Notes under the pieces: model-generated
What the model was told of the DNA's origin: nothing
Database searches by the model: none
Seen by the model: only the letters and a program-made list of their open reading frames with translations
Assembly: GCA_964007475.1 (NCBI GenBank)
Contig: OZ023274.1
Span: 53,897,678 to 53,961,677, forward strand
DNA from: Hybos culiciformis
Lineage: Eukaryota; Arthropoda; Insecta; Diptera; Hybotidae
DNA: 64,000 nucleotides
Direction: 5' to 3'
Position numbers and translations under genes: made by a program
In this document: one piece after another, positions 23,995 to 36,054 of the stretch
Position numbering within the stretch: the first letter of the stretch is position 1
Layout of the letters: every line of letters begins with the position of its first letter

Positions 23995-24176
23995 TTATGA
24001 TCAATCTTTAATGGATCTCTATAATACATCTAAAATCTATCTTTAAGATCAATCTTTAATGGATCTCTATAATACATCTAAAATCTATCTTTATAATTAA
24101 TCTTTAATGGATCTCTATAATACATCTAAAATCTATCTTTATAATTAATCTTTAATGGATCTCTATAATACATCTA
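23982..24176 (+). repeat. Tandem array of about 48-bp units, four copies
   Basis: The unit is AATCTATCTTTA(A/T)(G/A)AT, then CAATCTTTAATGGATCTC, then TATAATACATCTAA. Copies differ at a few positions. The unit derives from the end of the adjacent palindrome arm. Confidence 0.85.
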
Positions 24177-24282
24177 GGGAGGGACAAAATGTTAGGCGAA
24201 TAGATGAATAAAAAGATTAGTCTTTTAGCTAAAAAAAACTAATCTTAGTTCGATCAAAGATTAAACTCTGGTTTGTTGGGTA

Positions 24283-25633
24283 GGTATTAATTAAGAAAAA
24301 TTTTGCACTTTTTTTATTCAAAAACTTTTGTTGTGAAAAATTATAAAATTTGACATAGAAAGATTTTGCCTACCCTGTGCAGTGGCAGTGCAGTCAGCAA
24401 GGAAATTAAAATAGAATGGCGCCGTATTTTAAGCCGCTCGCTGCGATATTATAAACGCGACAGATGCGTTATGCAAAGCCCCGAGAAATGTGAAAATTTG
24501 AATGTTCAACGTCATAATTTAGCGTTATTTTGATTATAATATTAATATAAAGTTATCATTTCCGTTTTTTTTTTTTTTTAGTTCAATTCAGAATCAATTA
24601 TAACAAACATAAATGCTAATGTTATTGACAGAAATTTGCAGAATTGAAGCACGTTTTTATTTGACGCGGCAAAGCGGCAGCAACAAAACAACTGCGCATT
24701 GGGCTGACTGAAATTGAACGACCAGCGACCAGGATAATTATATAATTAAATTAAGATTAAGATGAATATGATGTTATGAGTAGCAAATAGCAAAATAATT
24801 CTCATTCAACTAGAAGGATTAATATATTTTATAATAATGTTATAATTTTCTTAGAGCTTAGGAAAATAAAATTAATTGAATTTGGTTATATGATTAAAAA
24901 ATAAAAATGAGATGTTCATTGTTAGGCATAAGAATAATGATGAAGTTTGCGAAAAACCTATATTTATAAAATTTAATTATAACTATAAAATTATATTATT
25001 ATAAATTATATTTAACAAACAACAATTAAGATTTTTTAGTTTTTTATTTTATAAATATAATAAATTAAAAACAATTTCTTAATTTAAATGCTAATTGCAC
25101 GGAAACAGTTGGAACTCTCTGAAGTAATCTTAAAGAGCCTTCATTACAAAATTATTCCAACGAGCACCAATATTTTTTTTTGGAAATATTATATTTTGAG
25201 ATACCTAGGTTTTCTGAACACAAAAACAAATTTATTGTAAATTTTATCACATAGATTTAATAATATTGGAAACATTAGAGGAATCTATATATTAATACGT
25301 GAAGAAATTTTCATACATTACTTTAGGTATCGATTACGACTATTCTGAACCAAATTGGATCCTTTTCTTTAAGATAAGGTTACTAATAATAAAATCCAAT
25401 AATAAAAGTGTTATCAAAAATTTTTTTTCTAAAAATTGTCTTCGTACTTAAAATGATACGGAAAGATTTTTTCTTTCCGAACCAATTGCGTCTTTGTTTC
25501 GAAACCTAATCGGATGTTGGTTTTTATATAAAGGTTTTCGGGAACTGCCGTTTTATAGAGCATCCCTTCATCATATCCGATCGCGACTTACCCGGGAAAA
25601 GCATGAAAATTATATAAAAAATTATTTTAATTT
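24283..25633. other. Repeat-rich intergenic region without genes
   Basis: It holds GC-richer patches near 24.41-24.48 and 24.66-24.73 kb (GCGACAGATGCG, GGCAAAGCGGCAGC). A repeat around 25085-25260 (GCTAATTGCACGGAAACAGT) returns at about 27516-27750. No coding exon was recognised. Confidence 0.4.
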
Positions 25634-26053
25634 ATTATTGTCAAAAAATTTACTAAGTGTTGAAACAACTTGACTCAAATTCGATAGTTTAATGCATTGA
25701 CTTGCACCACTATTTCATTTTTTTCTTCCTTGAACACCACTATTTTTCACAAAATATTCCAATTTTCAAAGTCTATTGCTGGGTATTTATACACATTTGC
25801 CCAACAATTCCTGTTAAGGGGATCTTCTTAAGAGTCTAATACATTGTTTCAAAAATATGGATTTCGAATCAGAGTCCCGGAAAATACCGAAATTTCCATT
25901 TAAAAATACCCAATTTTCCAATAAAAAAAGCAGCCAGCGACAACAAACCACACGCGACAAAAGTTATTATTCTTAACGCAACAAAGCAAAATATTAGAAA
26001 ATTTCAAACTATTGAACTGGAATAAAATGGAAAAGGAAATCAAATCAGTCAGG
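25634..26053 (+). repeat. Dispersed direct repeat, copy 2 (about 420 bp)
   Basis: Same sequence as 17007-17438 with small indels. It ends directly upstream of the TIR element at 26077. Confidence 0.7.
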
Positions 26054-26076
26054 ACCTGGATAATTTTATACTTATA

Positions 26077-27352
26077 GTGCGTTCAGTAAGTACCGATTGT
26101 CCGTAGCTAAGGAATTCCCTTTTCTGCAAAATCCTGCAAATAACTTCTGCAAACCCCTACGATAAGGAAAGCTGTGACATTTCATTTTAAAATCATATAC
26201 ATTAAAAAATTTTATATGCGCATATGAAATGTGTCATTTGTTGTATTTCAGATTTTAAAGAATCATTTGTAACATTTATTAATAATATGCATGTATATTG
26301 TTTAAGGGAATACAAGTTTAATGAAATTTCAAAAATTCTGCCTTTTTTTTAAATGTTTTTAAGCTAACACATACCTAATAAAACTTACTTAATACAAATT
26401 GTCTAGTAAAATGCATGAACAAAAATTGAGTGAATGTGTTTTTTTACATATATTTATGTTTCCTACTCTGTATTGAATCAAGCTGAATATGGCTTGCAAG
26501 TTCTTTAATAGAGCAAAAAAGTACGAACAATTTACTTTTTAAATAGGATCTTGCCTCACTTCAACATGAATTATTACTTCCTATTCACTAGTGGTTCACC
26601 GATGAAAAAGTATTTCTATTTCTAAAACTAGTGTCATGCTATTGTTGAACAAATATTAAAAATACAAAGCACCTGACCTGATGCCTTATTAACATTATGA
26701 TAATGTATGTTGCCGTTCTCCCTTCGTTACGAAGTTTCTTAATATTTTCTTGTTGTAGCGAATTTTTATTTAAAAGATAAAATGTTTGATATCTCGAAAA
26801 CTAAGGAAGATATCTAAAATTTTTATTTAATTTGCATAATTGATTGAAAAAAAATCATCATAAAGGAAGGATAGCTTGTAGTGAAATGTAAACAAGAACT
26901 CGGTATAAACCTTTTTAAAGTATATGGGTTGAACTAAATTTGATAAAATATGTAAATAAAATTAAAAATTTTATATTTTTATTAAACTTTTTATATTTTT
27001 ATTTAAAATTTTGTATTTTATTAAAATAAAAATATAAAATTTCAAATTTTATTTAGGAAAACAAAAAATTTTGTTAAAATTAACTTTTTTTGTTTGTTTT
27101 TAATCAAAATTATCAATGTCCTTAGCTAAGGCCAACTAAAAAGTACTCCCAGAATACGGACTATTATGGGAAATTATAAAATTTCCCTTTGCAGAAGTTT
27201 TGAGGTAGGATTGCATTACTGAACGATTTTTTGTAGAAATTGTCTGTATTTAAGGACTTTAGCTGTCAGATTTTGTCTTTCACAAACTTCAGATTGTCTG
27301 CAACGTAGGATTTTGTCACTAGCTAAGGACAATCTGTACTTACTGAACGTAC
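26077..27352. mobile_element. TIR element, 1.28 kb, relative of the one at 18684
   Basis: GTGCGTTCAGTAAGTACCGA and the inverted CTTACTGAACGTAC end are bordered by TA. The inverted repeats continue through ATTGTCC and AGCTAAGGA. Interior segments, such as GAGTGAATGTGTT and the ATATCTCGAAAACTAAG region, match 18684-20864 in inverted order. No transposase was seen. Confidence 0.75.
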
Positions 27353-28759
27353 TATTAAGTTGATTGGAATATAATTTTTTTTAGATGGATATGGATGGGA
27401 AACAAGAATTCAGGCGAATTAAATACAAATAATCATACATAACATTCGACATAACAACCGAATTTAAAAAGGGAGATCATTTGAAGTTTTTAAGAGTGAA
27501 TAGCTGTTAGTTTTTAAATGCTAGTTGCACGGAAATAGTTAGAACTCTGAAGTAATTTTAAGGAGCCTTTATTACAAAGTTTTTTTTTTTTGTGAAAAAT
27601 TACTACATTTGAGATAATAGTCAATTATTTTATTTTGTTTTTATTTGTAGCTTAACTCAGGTTCATGTAAAAATAATTTAAATCATTTAAAACTCTTAAT
27701 ATAGGTATATCACATTATGTACGTTTGAACACAAAAACAAATTTGGTTGGAATAATAATAAATAGTAGTGGCAGGGCTGCCAGATTGAATTAATGAAATT
27801 TCCTCAAATTTTTAAGAAATTTCCCCAAAAAGGGTACTTTTCTAAAAAATTTCCTCAAATTTTTTTTTCTTTATTTTTTTTTTGGAAAAATTTTTGTTGA
27901 CCCAAATTAGAAAAAAAAAAAGTTTTTTTACAGTTTTTCAGATTACAATTTTCCCCAAAAACAGCTTATTTTCGCGAGATTTCCTTTTTTTTCAATTTTT
28001 TTACTTTGAAATTGAAACTGGAACTAAACTTAATTAAAAAAATAATTATTAATTTTAAGTATTTTATTATTTTATTTTTAAGCACATTTACAGTTTTCAA
28101 TAAAATAATTTATATCTCAACAATTAATATATTATATATTATATATATTATTTTTATTTAATAAAAATTAAATTGAAAATAGTTTAAATAATAAACAAAT
28201 GGCTCTTTAATTAACAAATATTTAGCACAGCTTTCAGATATGTATAATGTTTAATTTGCAAAATCAGCTACCAAATAATTATTCTAATTATTTGTACCTT
28301 AACAGAATTTAATAACATATATTAAAAAAATTAGAAAAAAAAAAATAAAAATAAATCACATTCGTTTTTAAATTATTATTAATCATTAAGTAATTAAAAA
28401 AAAACTTAAAACAGTCTTCAGAGGAAAAAATATTAAATTTTGAAATCAAATGGGCTTGATTTAAAAACGATCTTAAATATAATATTATAGAGTAAATATA
28501 GTTAATTCATCCCATTCAAAAATTACAAAAATAATTTTTAAGTCACTATTCCATGAGCTTATATTTATTTTCTGAGAGCATCGCTATCATAAATATTGTA
28601 AAAATACTATAGAAAAAATACTATCGGTTGTTATTTTTAAAGTGTTTTGTAAGAGCGAGATTCTCAAAAAAAGAAATATAAACTCATGGAACATTGATTT
28701 AAAATTTTTTCTTAAATTTCTTCAATTTTGTACGAATTATCTATATTATACTTCCCTAA

Positions 28760-31148
28760 TTATTTATTGAAACAGTCAAATGAATTCAAAATATCTTCAT
28801 CATTATTTTCAGATTCAGAAATATAAACCGTCTCAGAATTAAATTTTTCTATCATACTTTTAGTTGGTTCGAATTGTACGCAGCCTTTATTCATTAAACT
28901 AAATCTTACTCTTAAAATAGCATCTAAGGATAAAATTTGGAGTGAGTTCCTTAAACTATTTTTGACAATATTCATAATACTAAAAGCTCTTTCGACTGAT
29001 GCGTTCGAGAACGGAAGACTTAACAAATTTAATGCAAATCGAGCAATGTGTCCGTAACGCAATTGTCCTGCGGCATTTTTCATTTCTAATACTTCCACCC
29101 AAAATTTTTCTACATTAGAAACATTTTTCCACTGAGTTAAATGTAAAAGATTCCATTCATCAATGGTTGAATCAACATCCAAACAGGTATTTTTAAAGGC
29201 AATGACAAGATCTGAAATATCAGTCTTAATTTGAGATGTAGCTAAATTAGGTGACAAAGAGCTTATTTTTTGTAATATATCAATATTGTCTGGAATTCTT
29301 TGTTGTATTTGTAGGCATAGATGAACTAAGAACTCCCGGCATCTTTCTTTAATAATTGAAAGAGATTCTGCATTTAAATCACGAGCTGCCTCCATAAATG
29401 CATATCCAAAGTAAAGAGAATCTGATCCCATAACATGATCTCTAAATTTGAATTTCCCTAAATCTTTTTTTCTTTCGAGATTCAACCTTACAGGTGGAAT
29501 AAGAATTTGTAGGTAAAAATATATTAAATTTTGAATATCTTCCAAAAGCTGAAGAGGATTGACGGAATCTGACTGAAAAGACCTATTTAAATCAGTAAGT
29601 GGTTTCAAAAAATGCTTTAAAAAAACTAAATATACAAAATTTTCTTTACAACAAAACATACTATGTAGTTGATCAGCAGTGTAACATCTATCCTTATGTT
29701 TGGCTAATGAAAAATGTAATTTAAGTGCATCCCATTGTTCAATTATTTTTATAATAGCTTCTATTCGGGCCAACCATCGGGTTCCTGAAAGTTTTTCAAT
29801 TTTAAGTGGTGTTGTGTCATTCATAACTTCATATAAAGTTCTGTATTCTATTTGTCGTTTAGAACTATTTGCAAACCAATTATGACTCTCTTTTACAATA
29901 AAATCCAAATTTCTTGGCAAAACTTTGAAAGAATGTTCAGCTGCTAAGTGAAGGGAATGGCAAATGCATTTGACAACAACAAGTTCTTCATTATCTTTTT
30001 TCAAGATTGATGCAAATGAATGATGAGCTCCAACCATAACGTTAGCACCATCTACACCTATACCAATTAATTTGTCTATTTTAAAACCGTCATTTTTCAA
30101 TCGATTTTTAAAAGCATTAGTAATGGAATCTGCATCTCCTCCTTTAATTTCGAGTATTTTATAAAAAGTCGTAATAATTCTTTTTTCAATTTTACTAAAA
30201 TAGCGAATCATGATGCACATCATTTTTTTTGTATCAACAGAAGTACTTTCATCGATAATTAACGAAAAGTGGTTATCTCCAACATCTATTTTCAAATTTT
30301 CAAAAATGCATGGTGAAATAATATTTTTTATTAAACCAGTGCATTTCGTTCGATGAAGTTTTATGCCATTTAACAGCTCAGAAGATTGGTCAAGATTTTT
30401 AATTAATATAGCCAGATGGTCGACTGTTATAAATGAACAATGCTCAGCAATAAAAGCTGCTACTTTAAGCTCACAAATTCTTCTTTTTATAGGTAAATTA
30501 ACCTTAAATACATCATTGATTTTTTTATTCGATTCTTGAGAAAATTTGAAGGCTTGAGTATGTTTGATACTTTGGCTGTGTATTTTTATATCTTTTTTAT
30601 TAGGTTGTAGTGGACATCTACACAGTTTACAAAAAGCTTTGGAAGCATCGCCAGTCAAAGAAGTTAGCCACTCTAAAATGAACCCAAGTAACATTTCAAA
30701 GTTAATAAACGGTGTTCTATTGGTGTTTTCACTGCGGTGTAAAAATGTTAACATTTCAAGTAACATTTCAAAGTTAATAAACGGTGTTCTATTGGTGTTT
30801 TCACCTCGGTGTAAAAAATGTTACTTGGGAAGTTAAATGTTATTTCTAGTGATTTTAAATTCTTACGATGCCATTAGGCCTTACGCCTTTACCCTCCCTC
30901 CAAGTTTCCGCCCATTCTGATTGGTTCAAGGAAACGGCCGTATTGCCCGAAATAAGACTTAAATATGCCGTAGTTTGCAGTTTGCACCCAGATGAGAAAT
31001 TAAGCCAAATTCAGTAACCGGATGATGGCTTTTTTTCCAATCAGATTCTCAAATAAAACGTGACTCCAATCCAAAAATCAAAAAAAAATACTTTCTTACC
31101 TGAAAACTCTGCAATAGACTCCCATTCTTTTCTATATTTTCTACTCAT
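28760..31148 (-). CDS. hAT-family transposase, apparently complete, one intron
   Basis: Exon 1 (31100-31148) encodes MSRKYRKEWESIAEFS plus one base. Exon 2 (28760-30672) continues EWLTSLTGDASKAFCKLC, giving 653 residues. The N-terminus is the C-x2-C / H-x4-H finger (FCKLCRCPL, then HSQSIKH) common in animal hAT transposases. The middle has the RNase-H-like fold with FSLIIDESTSVDTKKMMCIM (first catalytic Asp) and IGIGVDGANVMVG (second Asp). A CHSLHLAAEHS motif follows. The C-terminus has the hAT dimerisation block LNLLSLPFSNASVERAFSIM. All key acids that I can see are present, so it could encode active protein. The intron contains a small TIR element and part of a GC-rich hairpin element. I could not find matching element ends, so mobility and domestication cannot be told apart here. 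Confidence 0.88.
30683..30829. mobile_element. 147-bp MITE with internal tandem duplication, in the transposase intron
   Basis: CCCAAGTAACATTT and AAATGTTACTTGGG are inverted ends. Inside, a unit of about 66 bp (AAAGTTAATAAACGGTGTTC, then TATTGGTGTTTTCAC) is duplicated in tandem. It lies 11 bp from the acceptor site of exon 2. Confidence 0.65.
30890..30945. repeat. Fragment of the GC-rich hairpin element family
   Basis: ATTCTGATTGGTTCAAGGAA followed by ACGGCCGTATTGCC matches, in reverse, the end of the element at 12501. Its ATTCTGATTGGTTCA part matches the end at 16518. The GC-rich hairpin itself is missing. Confidence 0.55.
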
Positions 31149-31293
31149 ATTGTATCAAATTAATAAATCTTAATTAAAAAGATTTATTTATTTTTTTTTT
31201 TTTTGATTTTAAAATAAAATCCAAATTCAAATAAATTTCACTTAACGATTTCATTAACCAACAAAAATATAAGCAAAATGCAAAAGCAAAACG

Positions 31294-34152
31294 TTTTTTT
31301 TTAATGTACGAGAAGTTATACACTTTTTTCAAGGAATCTTGTACACTTTATCGCATGCGAGAAAATTAAAATTGAAATTATTATTTTTTATCGCATGCGA
31401 CAAGAATTAAAAATAATTATTTTTTTTAATTATAAACGCGTTTTAAGGCTTTAAATCAATAAAATTAATTAAAATAATTAATTTTTGATTATTCAGCATC
31501 AAAAAAATGTATGCGTTAGGGGAAAAAGTAGTTTCTTCGTAATAAAATATTGTACTGTGCACATAAATCTTCGGTGGATGGTCACTTCCAGACGAGAACC
31601 ATCCACGCTACTTAGTGTGAAGTTGGGGCAGGGTATCCACCGAAGTTCCCCCTTACTGGTGTTCGTCTAAAGGTCTACACTTTTCCAGAATGACCCATTT
31701 AAAAATTTTTTTTTTACATAAACCCTCGGTGGATGGGCATTTCCAGGCGAGAACCATCCACGCCACTTGGTGCAAAGTTAGGCCAGGGTATCCCCCAAAA
31801 TTCCCCCTTACTGGTGTCCGCCTAAAGGTCTTCACTTTTGCAGAATGACCCATCTAAAATTTTTTTTTTTTTACATAAACCCTCGGTGGATGGGCATTTC
31901 CAGGCGAGAACCATCCACGCCACTTGGTGTGAAGTTGGGGCAGGGTATCCACCAAAGTTCCCCCTTACTGGTGTCCGCCTAAAGGTCTTCACTTTTGCAG
32001 AATGACCCATTTAAAATTTTTTTTTTTTTACATAAACCCTCGGTGGATGGGCATTTCCAGGCAAGAACCATCCACGCCACTTGGTGCAAAGTTAGGCCAG
32101 GGTATCCCCCAAAATTCCCCTTACTGGTGTCCGCCTAAAGGTCTACACTTTTCCAGAATGACCCATTTAAAAATTTTTTTTTTTTACATAAACCCTCGGT
32201 GGATGGGCATTTCCGACACTTCTTCAGAATGACCCATTTAAAAATTTTTATTTTTACATAAACCTTCGGTAGATGGGTACTTCCAGAAGAGAACCATCCA
32301 CGCCGCTTGGTGTGAAGTTGGGGTAGGGTATCCACCAAAGTTCCCCCATACCGGCGTCCACCTAAAGTCCGACACTTCTTCAGAATGATTTTGTTGGGTC
32401 AAAGAAAAATAAAAATTAATACTTATCTTTGAAATCTTTTTCTTCTTTATTTAATTTTAACATCTAAAGAAATAAAATTTATTTTTATTTTACTAAGTTA
32501 AGTTCAAATCATTGTTTAATATATGGGGGTTGGACATTTGTCCGCGATTTGGTTTTGTATCGCGGACATCAAAATGACATTTGTTCGCGGCGGACAAAAG
32601 TTATTTCGAATCGCGGACAAATGTCCGGGATACAAAAACAAATCGCGGACAAATGTCCCGTGGACAAATGTCCAACCCCCATATATTACACAATGATTTG
32701 AACTTAACTTAGTAAAATAAAAATAAATTTTATTTCTTTAGATGTTAAAATTAAATAAAGAAGAAAAAGATTTCAAAGATAAGTATTAATTTTTATTTTT
32801 CTTTGACCCAACAAAATCATTCTGAAGAAGTGTCGGACTTTAGGTGGACGCCGGTATGGGGGAACTTTGGTGGATACCCTACCCCAACTTCACACCAAGC
32901 GGCATGGATGGTTCTCTCCTGGAAGTGCCCATCCACCGAAAGTATATGTAACAATAAAAATTTTTTAAATGGGTCATTCTGAAGAAGTGTCGGACTTTAG
33001 GTGGACGCCGGTATGGGGGAACTTTGGTGGATACCCTGGCCTAACTTTGCACCAAGTGGCGTGGATGGTTCTCGCCTGGAAATGCCCATCCACCGAAGGT
33101 TTATGTAAAAAAAGAAGTTTTTTAAATGGGTCATTCTGGAAAAGTGTAGACCTTTAGGCGGACACCAGTAAGGGGGAATTTTGGGGGATACCCTGGCCTA
33201 ACTTTGCACCAAGTGGCGTGGATGGTTCTCGCCTGGAAATGCCCATCCACCGAGGGTTTATGTAAAAAAAAAAATTTTTAAATGGGTCATTCTGGAAAAG
33301 TGTAGTCCTTTAGGCGGACACCAGTAAGGGGGAATTTTGGGGGATACCCTGGCCTAACTTTGCACCAAGTGGCGTGGATGGTTCTCGCCTGGAAATGCCC
33401 ATCCACCGAAGGTTTATGTAAAAAAAAAATTTTTTAAATGGGTCATTCTGGAAAAGTGTAGACCTTTAGGTGGACACCAGTAAGGGGGAATTTTGGGGGA
33501 TACCCTGGCCTAACTTTGCACCAAGTGGCGTGGATGGTTCTCGCCTGGAAATGCCCATCCACCGAAGGTTTATGTAAAAAAAAAATTTTTTAAATGGGTC
33601 ATTCTGGAAAAGTGTAGACCTTTAGGCGGACACCAGTAAGGGGGAATTTTGGGGGATACCTTGGCCTAACTTTGCACCAAGTGGCGTGGATGGTTCTCGC
33701 CTGGAAATGTCCATCCACCGAGGGTTTATGTAAAAAAAAAAAATTTTAAATGGGTCATTCTGCAAAAGTGAAGACCTTTAGGCGGACACCAGTAAGAGCG
33801 AACTTTGGTGGATACCCTGCCCCAACTTCACACTAAGTAGCGTGGATGGTTCTCGTCTGGAAGTGACCATCCACCGAAGATTTATGTGCACAGTACAATA
33901 TTTTATTACGAAGAAACTACTTTTTCCACTAAAGCATAAATTTTTTTGATGCTGAATAATCAAAAATTAATTATTTTAATTAATTTTATTGATTTAAAGC
34001 CTTAAAACGCGTTTATAATTAAAAAAAATAATTATTTTTAAATCTTGTCGCATGCGATAAAAAATAATAATTTCATTTTTAATTTTCTCGCATGCGATAA
34101 AGTGTACAAGATTCCTTGAAAAAAGTGTATAACTTCTCGTACATTAAAAAAA
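31294..34152. mobile_element. Giant foldback element: 2.86-kb palindrome with arms of tandem 157-bp units
   Basis: The outer arms start AATGTACGAGAAGTTATACA and contain TTTATCGCATGCGA, repeated inverted at the right end. Inside each arm is a tandem array of about 157-bp units with CGGTGGATGG, GAGAACCATCCACGC, then CTTACTGGTGTCCGCC and AGAATGACCCAT. There are about five to six units on the left (31.56-32.39 kb) and seven on the right (32.81-33.90 kb). The arms meet at a 156-bp core at 32525-32680. Short open frames across the units are repeat artefacts. No transposase is present. A target duplication could not be read because of poly-T/A flanks. Confidence 0.88.
32525..32680. mobile_element. 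Core of the foldback element, related to the element at 15900
   Basis: GGGGGTTGGACATTTGTCCG starts the core and its reverse complement ends it. The interior (CGCGGCGGACAAAAG, then ATACAAAAACAAATCGCGGA) follows the right end of the 15900-16904 element nearly base for base. Confidence 0.8.
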
Positions 34153-34167
34153 TCGATTTATCAATCT

Positions 34168-34461
34168 CAAAATATCGATTAATTATTAATAAATAATCGA
34201 ACTCTGGCTAATTGGGAACGTTTGCGTCGCGTCGAGTTTGCCCAGGCGGTTAGTCTTTTTCTGTCTTACATTTTACATGACTATCGAATGGGCATCGGTA
34301 AAATGATAAGGAATGAAAAATTTATCATTGAAAAAAAAAAATTCTTTAATCCCCCTTTTAACTGGATTTTTTCTGTAATTAGTACTGAAGAAGTCAAGAA
34401 TACCAGGAGTAATAGCGAAGAAAACGGAAAACCGTACGATTTCTTTTTTCATAAATTGTAA
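34168..34461 (+). other. Open frame of unknown origin next to the foldback element
   Basis: A GC-richer start (TTGCGTCGCGTCGAGTTTGC) encodes LANWERLRRVEFAQAVSLFL and continues open for about 90 residues to 34461. I do not recognise the protein. It lacks a good ATG upstream and may be a fragment of a coding exon or transposon caught between the foldback element and the zinc-finger duplication. Confidence 0.25.
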
Positions 34462-34599
34462 GGCCAGGTCTTCTTTAAAAAAATCAATGACGTACATTAT
34501 TGAAAACACCTTACCTTACTCTTTTCACTCTTTTTTTTTGTTTACTTTAAAAATATTTGACATTAATTGATTTGTCAATACAAAAAATTTTATTTATAA

Positions 34600-36054
34600 A
34601 AAAAAAATAAAAATTGATAAAAAAAAAAATTAAGCAAAAAAGTTAATAAATATAATCAAAAAGAAAATAATAAAACATTTAAAAAAAATAAATAAAAAAA
34701 AAAACCAAACTCATGACCATTGAATATAATTTTCGTTGTGGAGAAATTTTTTTCTCCGAAAATTTAAAAGAATTTGTATTTATTTGCAAATTTTGTGATG
34801 AACATTTCAATAAATTTGAAAGTTTTGCAAATCACAAATTTGGATGTTTTCCAAGAAAAGGTAGGTGCATGTACCTAAATATTGGTTTTTTATTATTAAG
34901 ACTTTCTTTCTTTTTGAAAGATTTATTCCGGAACTTTATATAGGTTCTTAGTCTTAGATACCTAACCTACCTACCTAGAACATCAAAGCAAAAATCTTTT
35001 TTTTAGTTTCCGTCAAATAGATTCGTTGATATAATCTAACACTGCCTGCCTAGGTATTTTCATTATTAATTTCAGCCTCCCAGTGTTAATTGTGCGCAAA
35101 AGGGTAAAATAAATTTTTATTTCCCCATTCGGCCTAAGCTAGTACGAAAAATTCTTTAACTTGACTATCTATATGAAGATATAGATACAAATATCATTAG
35201 TGAGTCAAGTTACTTTCAACTTTCAATTGTACAGGCATAGGAATAGCAATTCCTACTCATACTTCCCAATTGGCAGATTTTTAAGGTTTCATCCATCCAT
35301 TCTTTGACCAACTAACCTGGAATCATTGTTTTTCTCAATTTTTAAATTTTTTTTTTTTTTTAAGAAAACGTTTATTTTGTTGAAATAATAAAAACGATTC
35401 CTTCATCATACGGAGGAATACCCGATAAGACATTCTTTAACAAAAGAAAATTCTATGGACCATCAAATACAAGCCAACAAAAATCTATTAAGAATGAAAA
35501 TCAATCAAATTTTATGAAAGATGCAGATGATTCAGATGATAATTGCGTCCTCATTGAGAATGATCCAATTCAAGAGGATCAAAATAATTTCGACGATGAA
35601 GTTGAAGAAATAACAATTGAACCAAATTTGTTGAAATGTGAACTGGATTCATTGTCAGATTATGATTATAATTCAGATAATGTATCACAGGATGCTGATT
35701 TTCAGCCGCCAAGTACAAAACGTAAAAAACAAGCTAATCATAATGATATCACAGCATCAACATCATTGGAACATTTTGATCACTCTCAGCAATCAACATC
35801 AGCATTGGATTCATTTGATGCATTCAATTACTCGGAACCGTATAATGCAAAATCAGCCGGCGGTTATCCCCATCAATGTCGTCAATGTTTTATTGAATTT
35901 CAAACTGAATTGCAACTTGATTGTCACATACAAAGTTATCACATTGATAATGACACAAATAGTAAATATGTTAATTTTAAGCCGTTTTCCTGCACAATAT
36001 GCAATAAACGATTCACTAGATTTGACTATATTAAGGAGCATAAAAGAATTCAAC
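34600..36054. repeat. Right arm of the dispersed inverted duplication (clean copy)
   Basis: Reverse-orientation match of 12863-15381 without the three intron elements and without the 123-bp deletion. It serves as the empty-site reference for the insertions in the other arm. Confidence 0.85.

Larger units (their letters stand above)
22316..24280. mobile_element. TIR element, 1.97 kb, with internal palindrome and tandem repeats
   Basis: CCCAACAAACCAGA at the left and TCTGGTTTGTTGGG at the right are bordered by TA (22314-22315, 24281-24282). The left part has two repeats of GATTAATCTTTTTTAAAATA. The middle has short coding-like pieces around 23.05-23.42 kb that I cannot assign. The right part is the palindrome and tandem array listed separately. 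Confidence 0.65.

Noticed and set aside
23975..24180. CRISPR-like repeat array
   Set aside because: The units are contiguous without unique spacers, and this is an insect genome.
31485..33963. Repeated open frames of 60-80 residues with WMVLAWKCPSTEGL-like products
   Set aside because: They repeat with the 157-bp tandem unit on both strands and lack independent gene signals.
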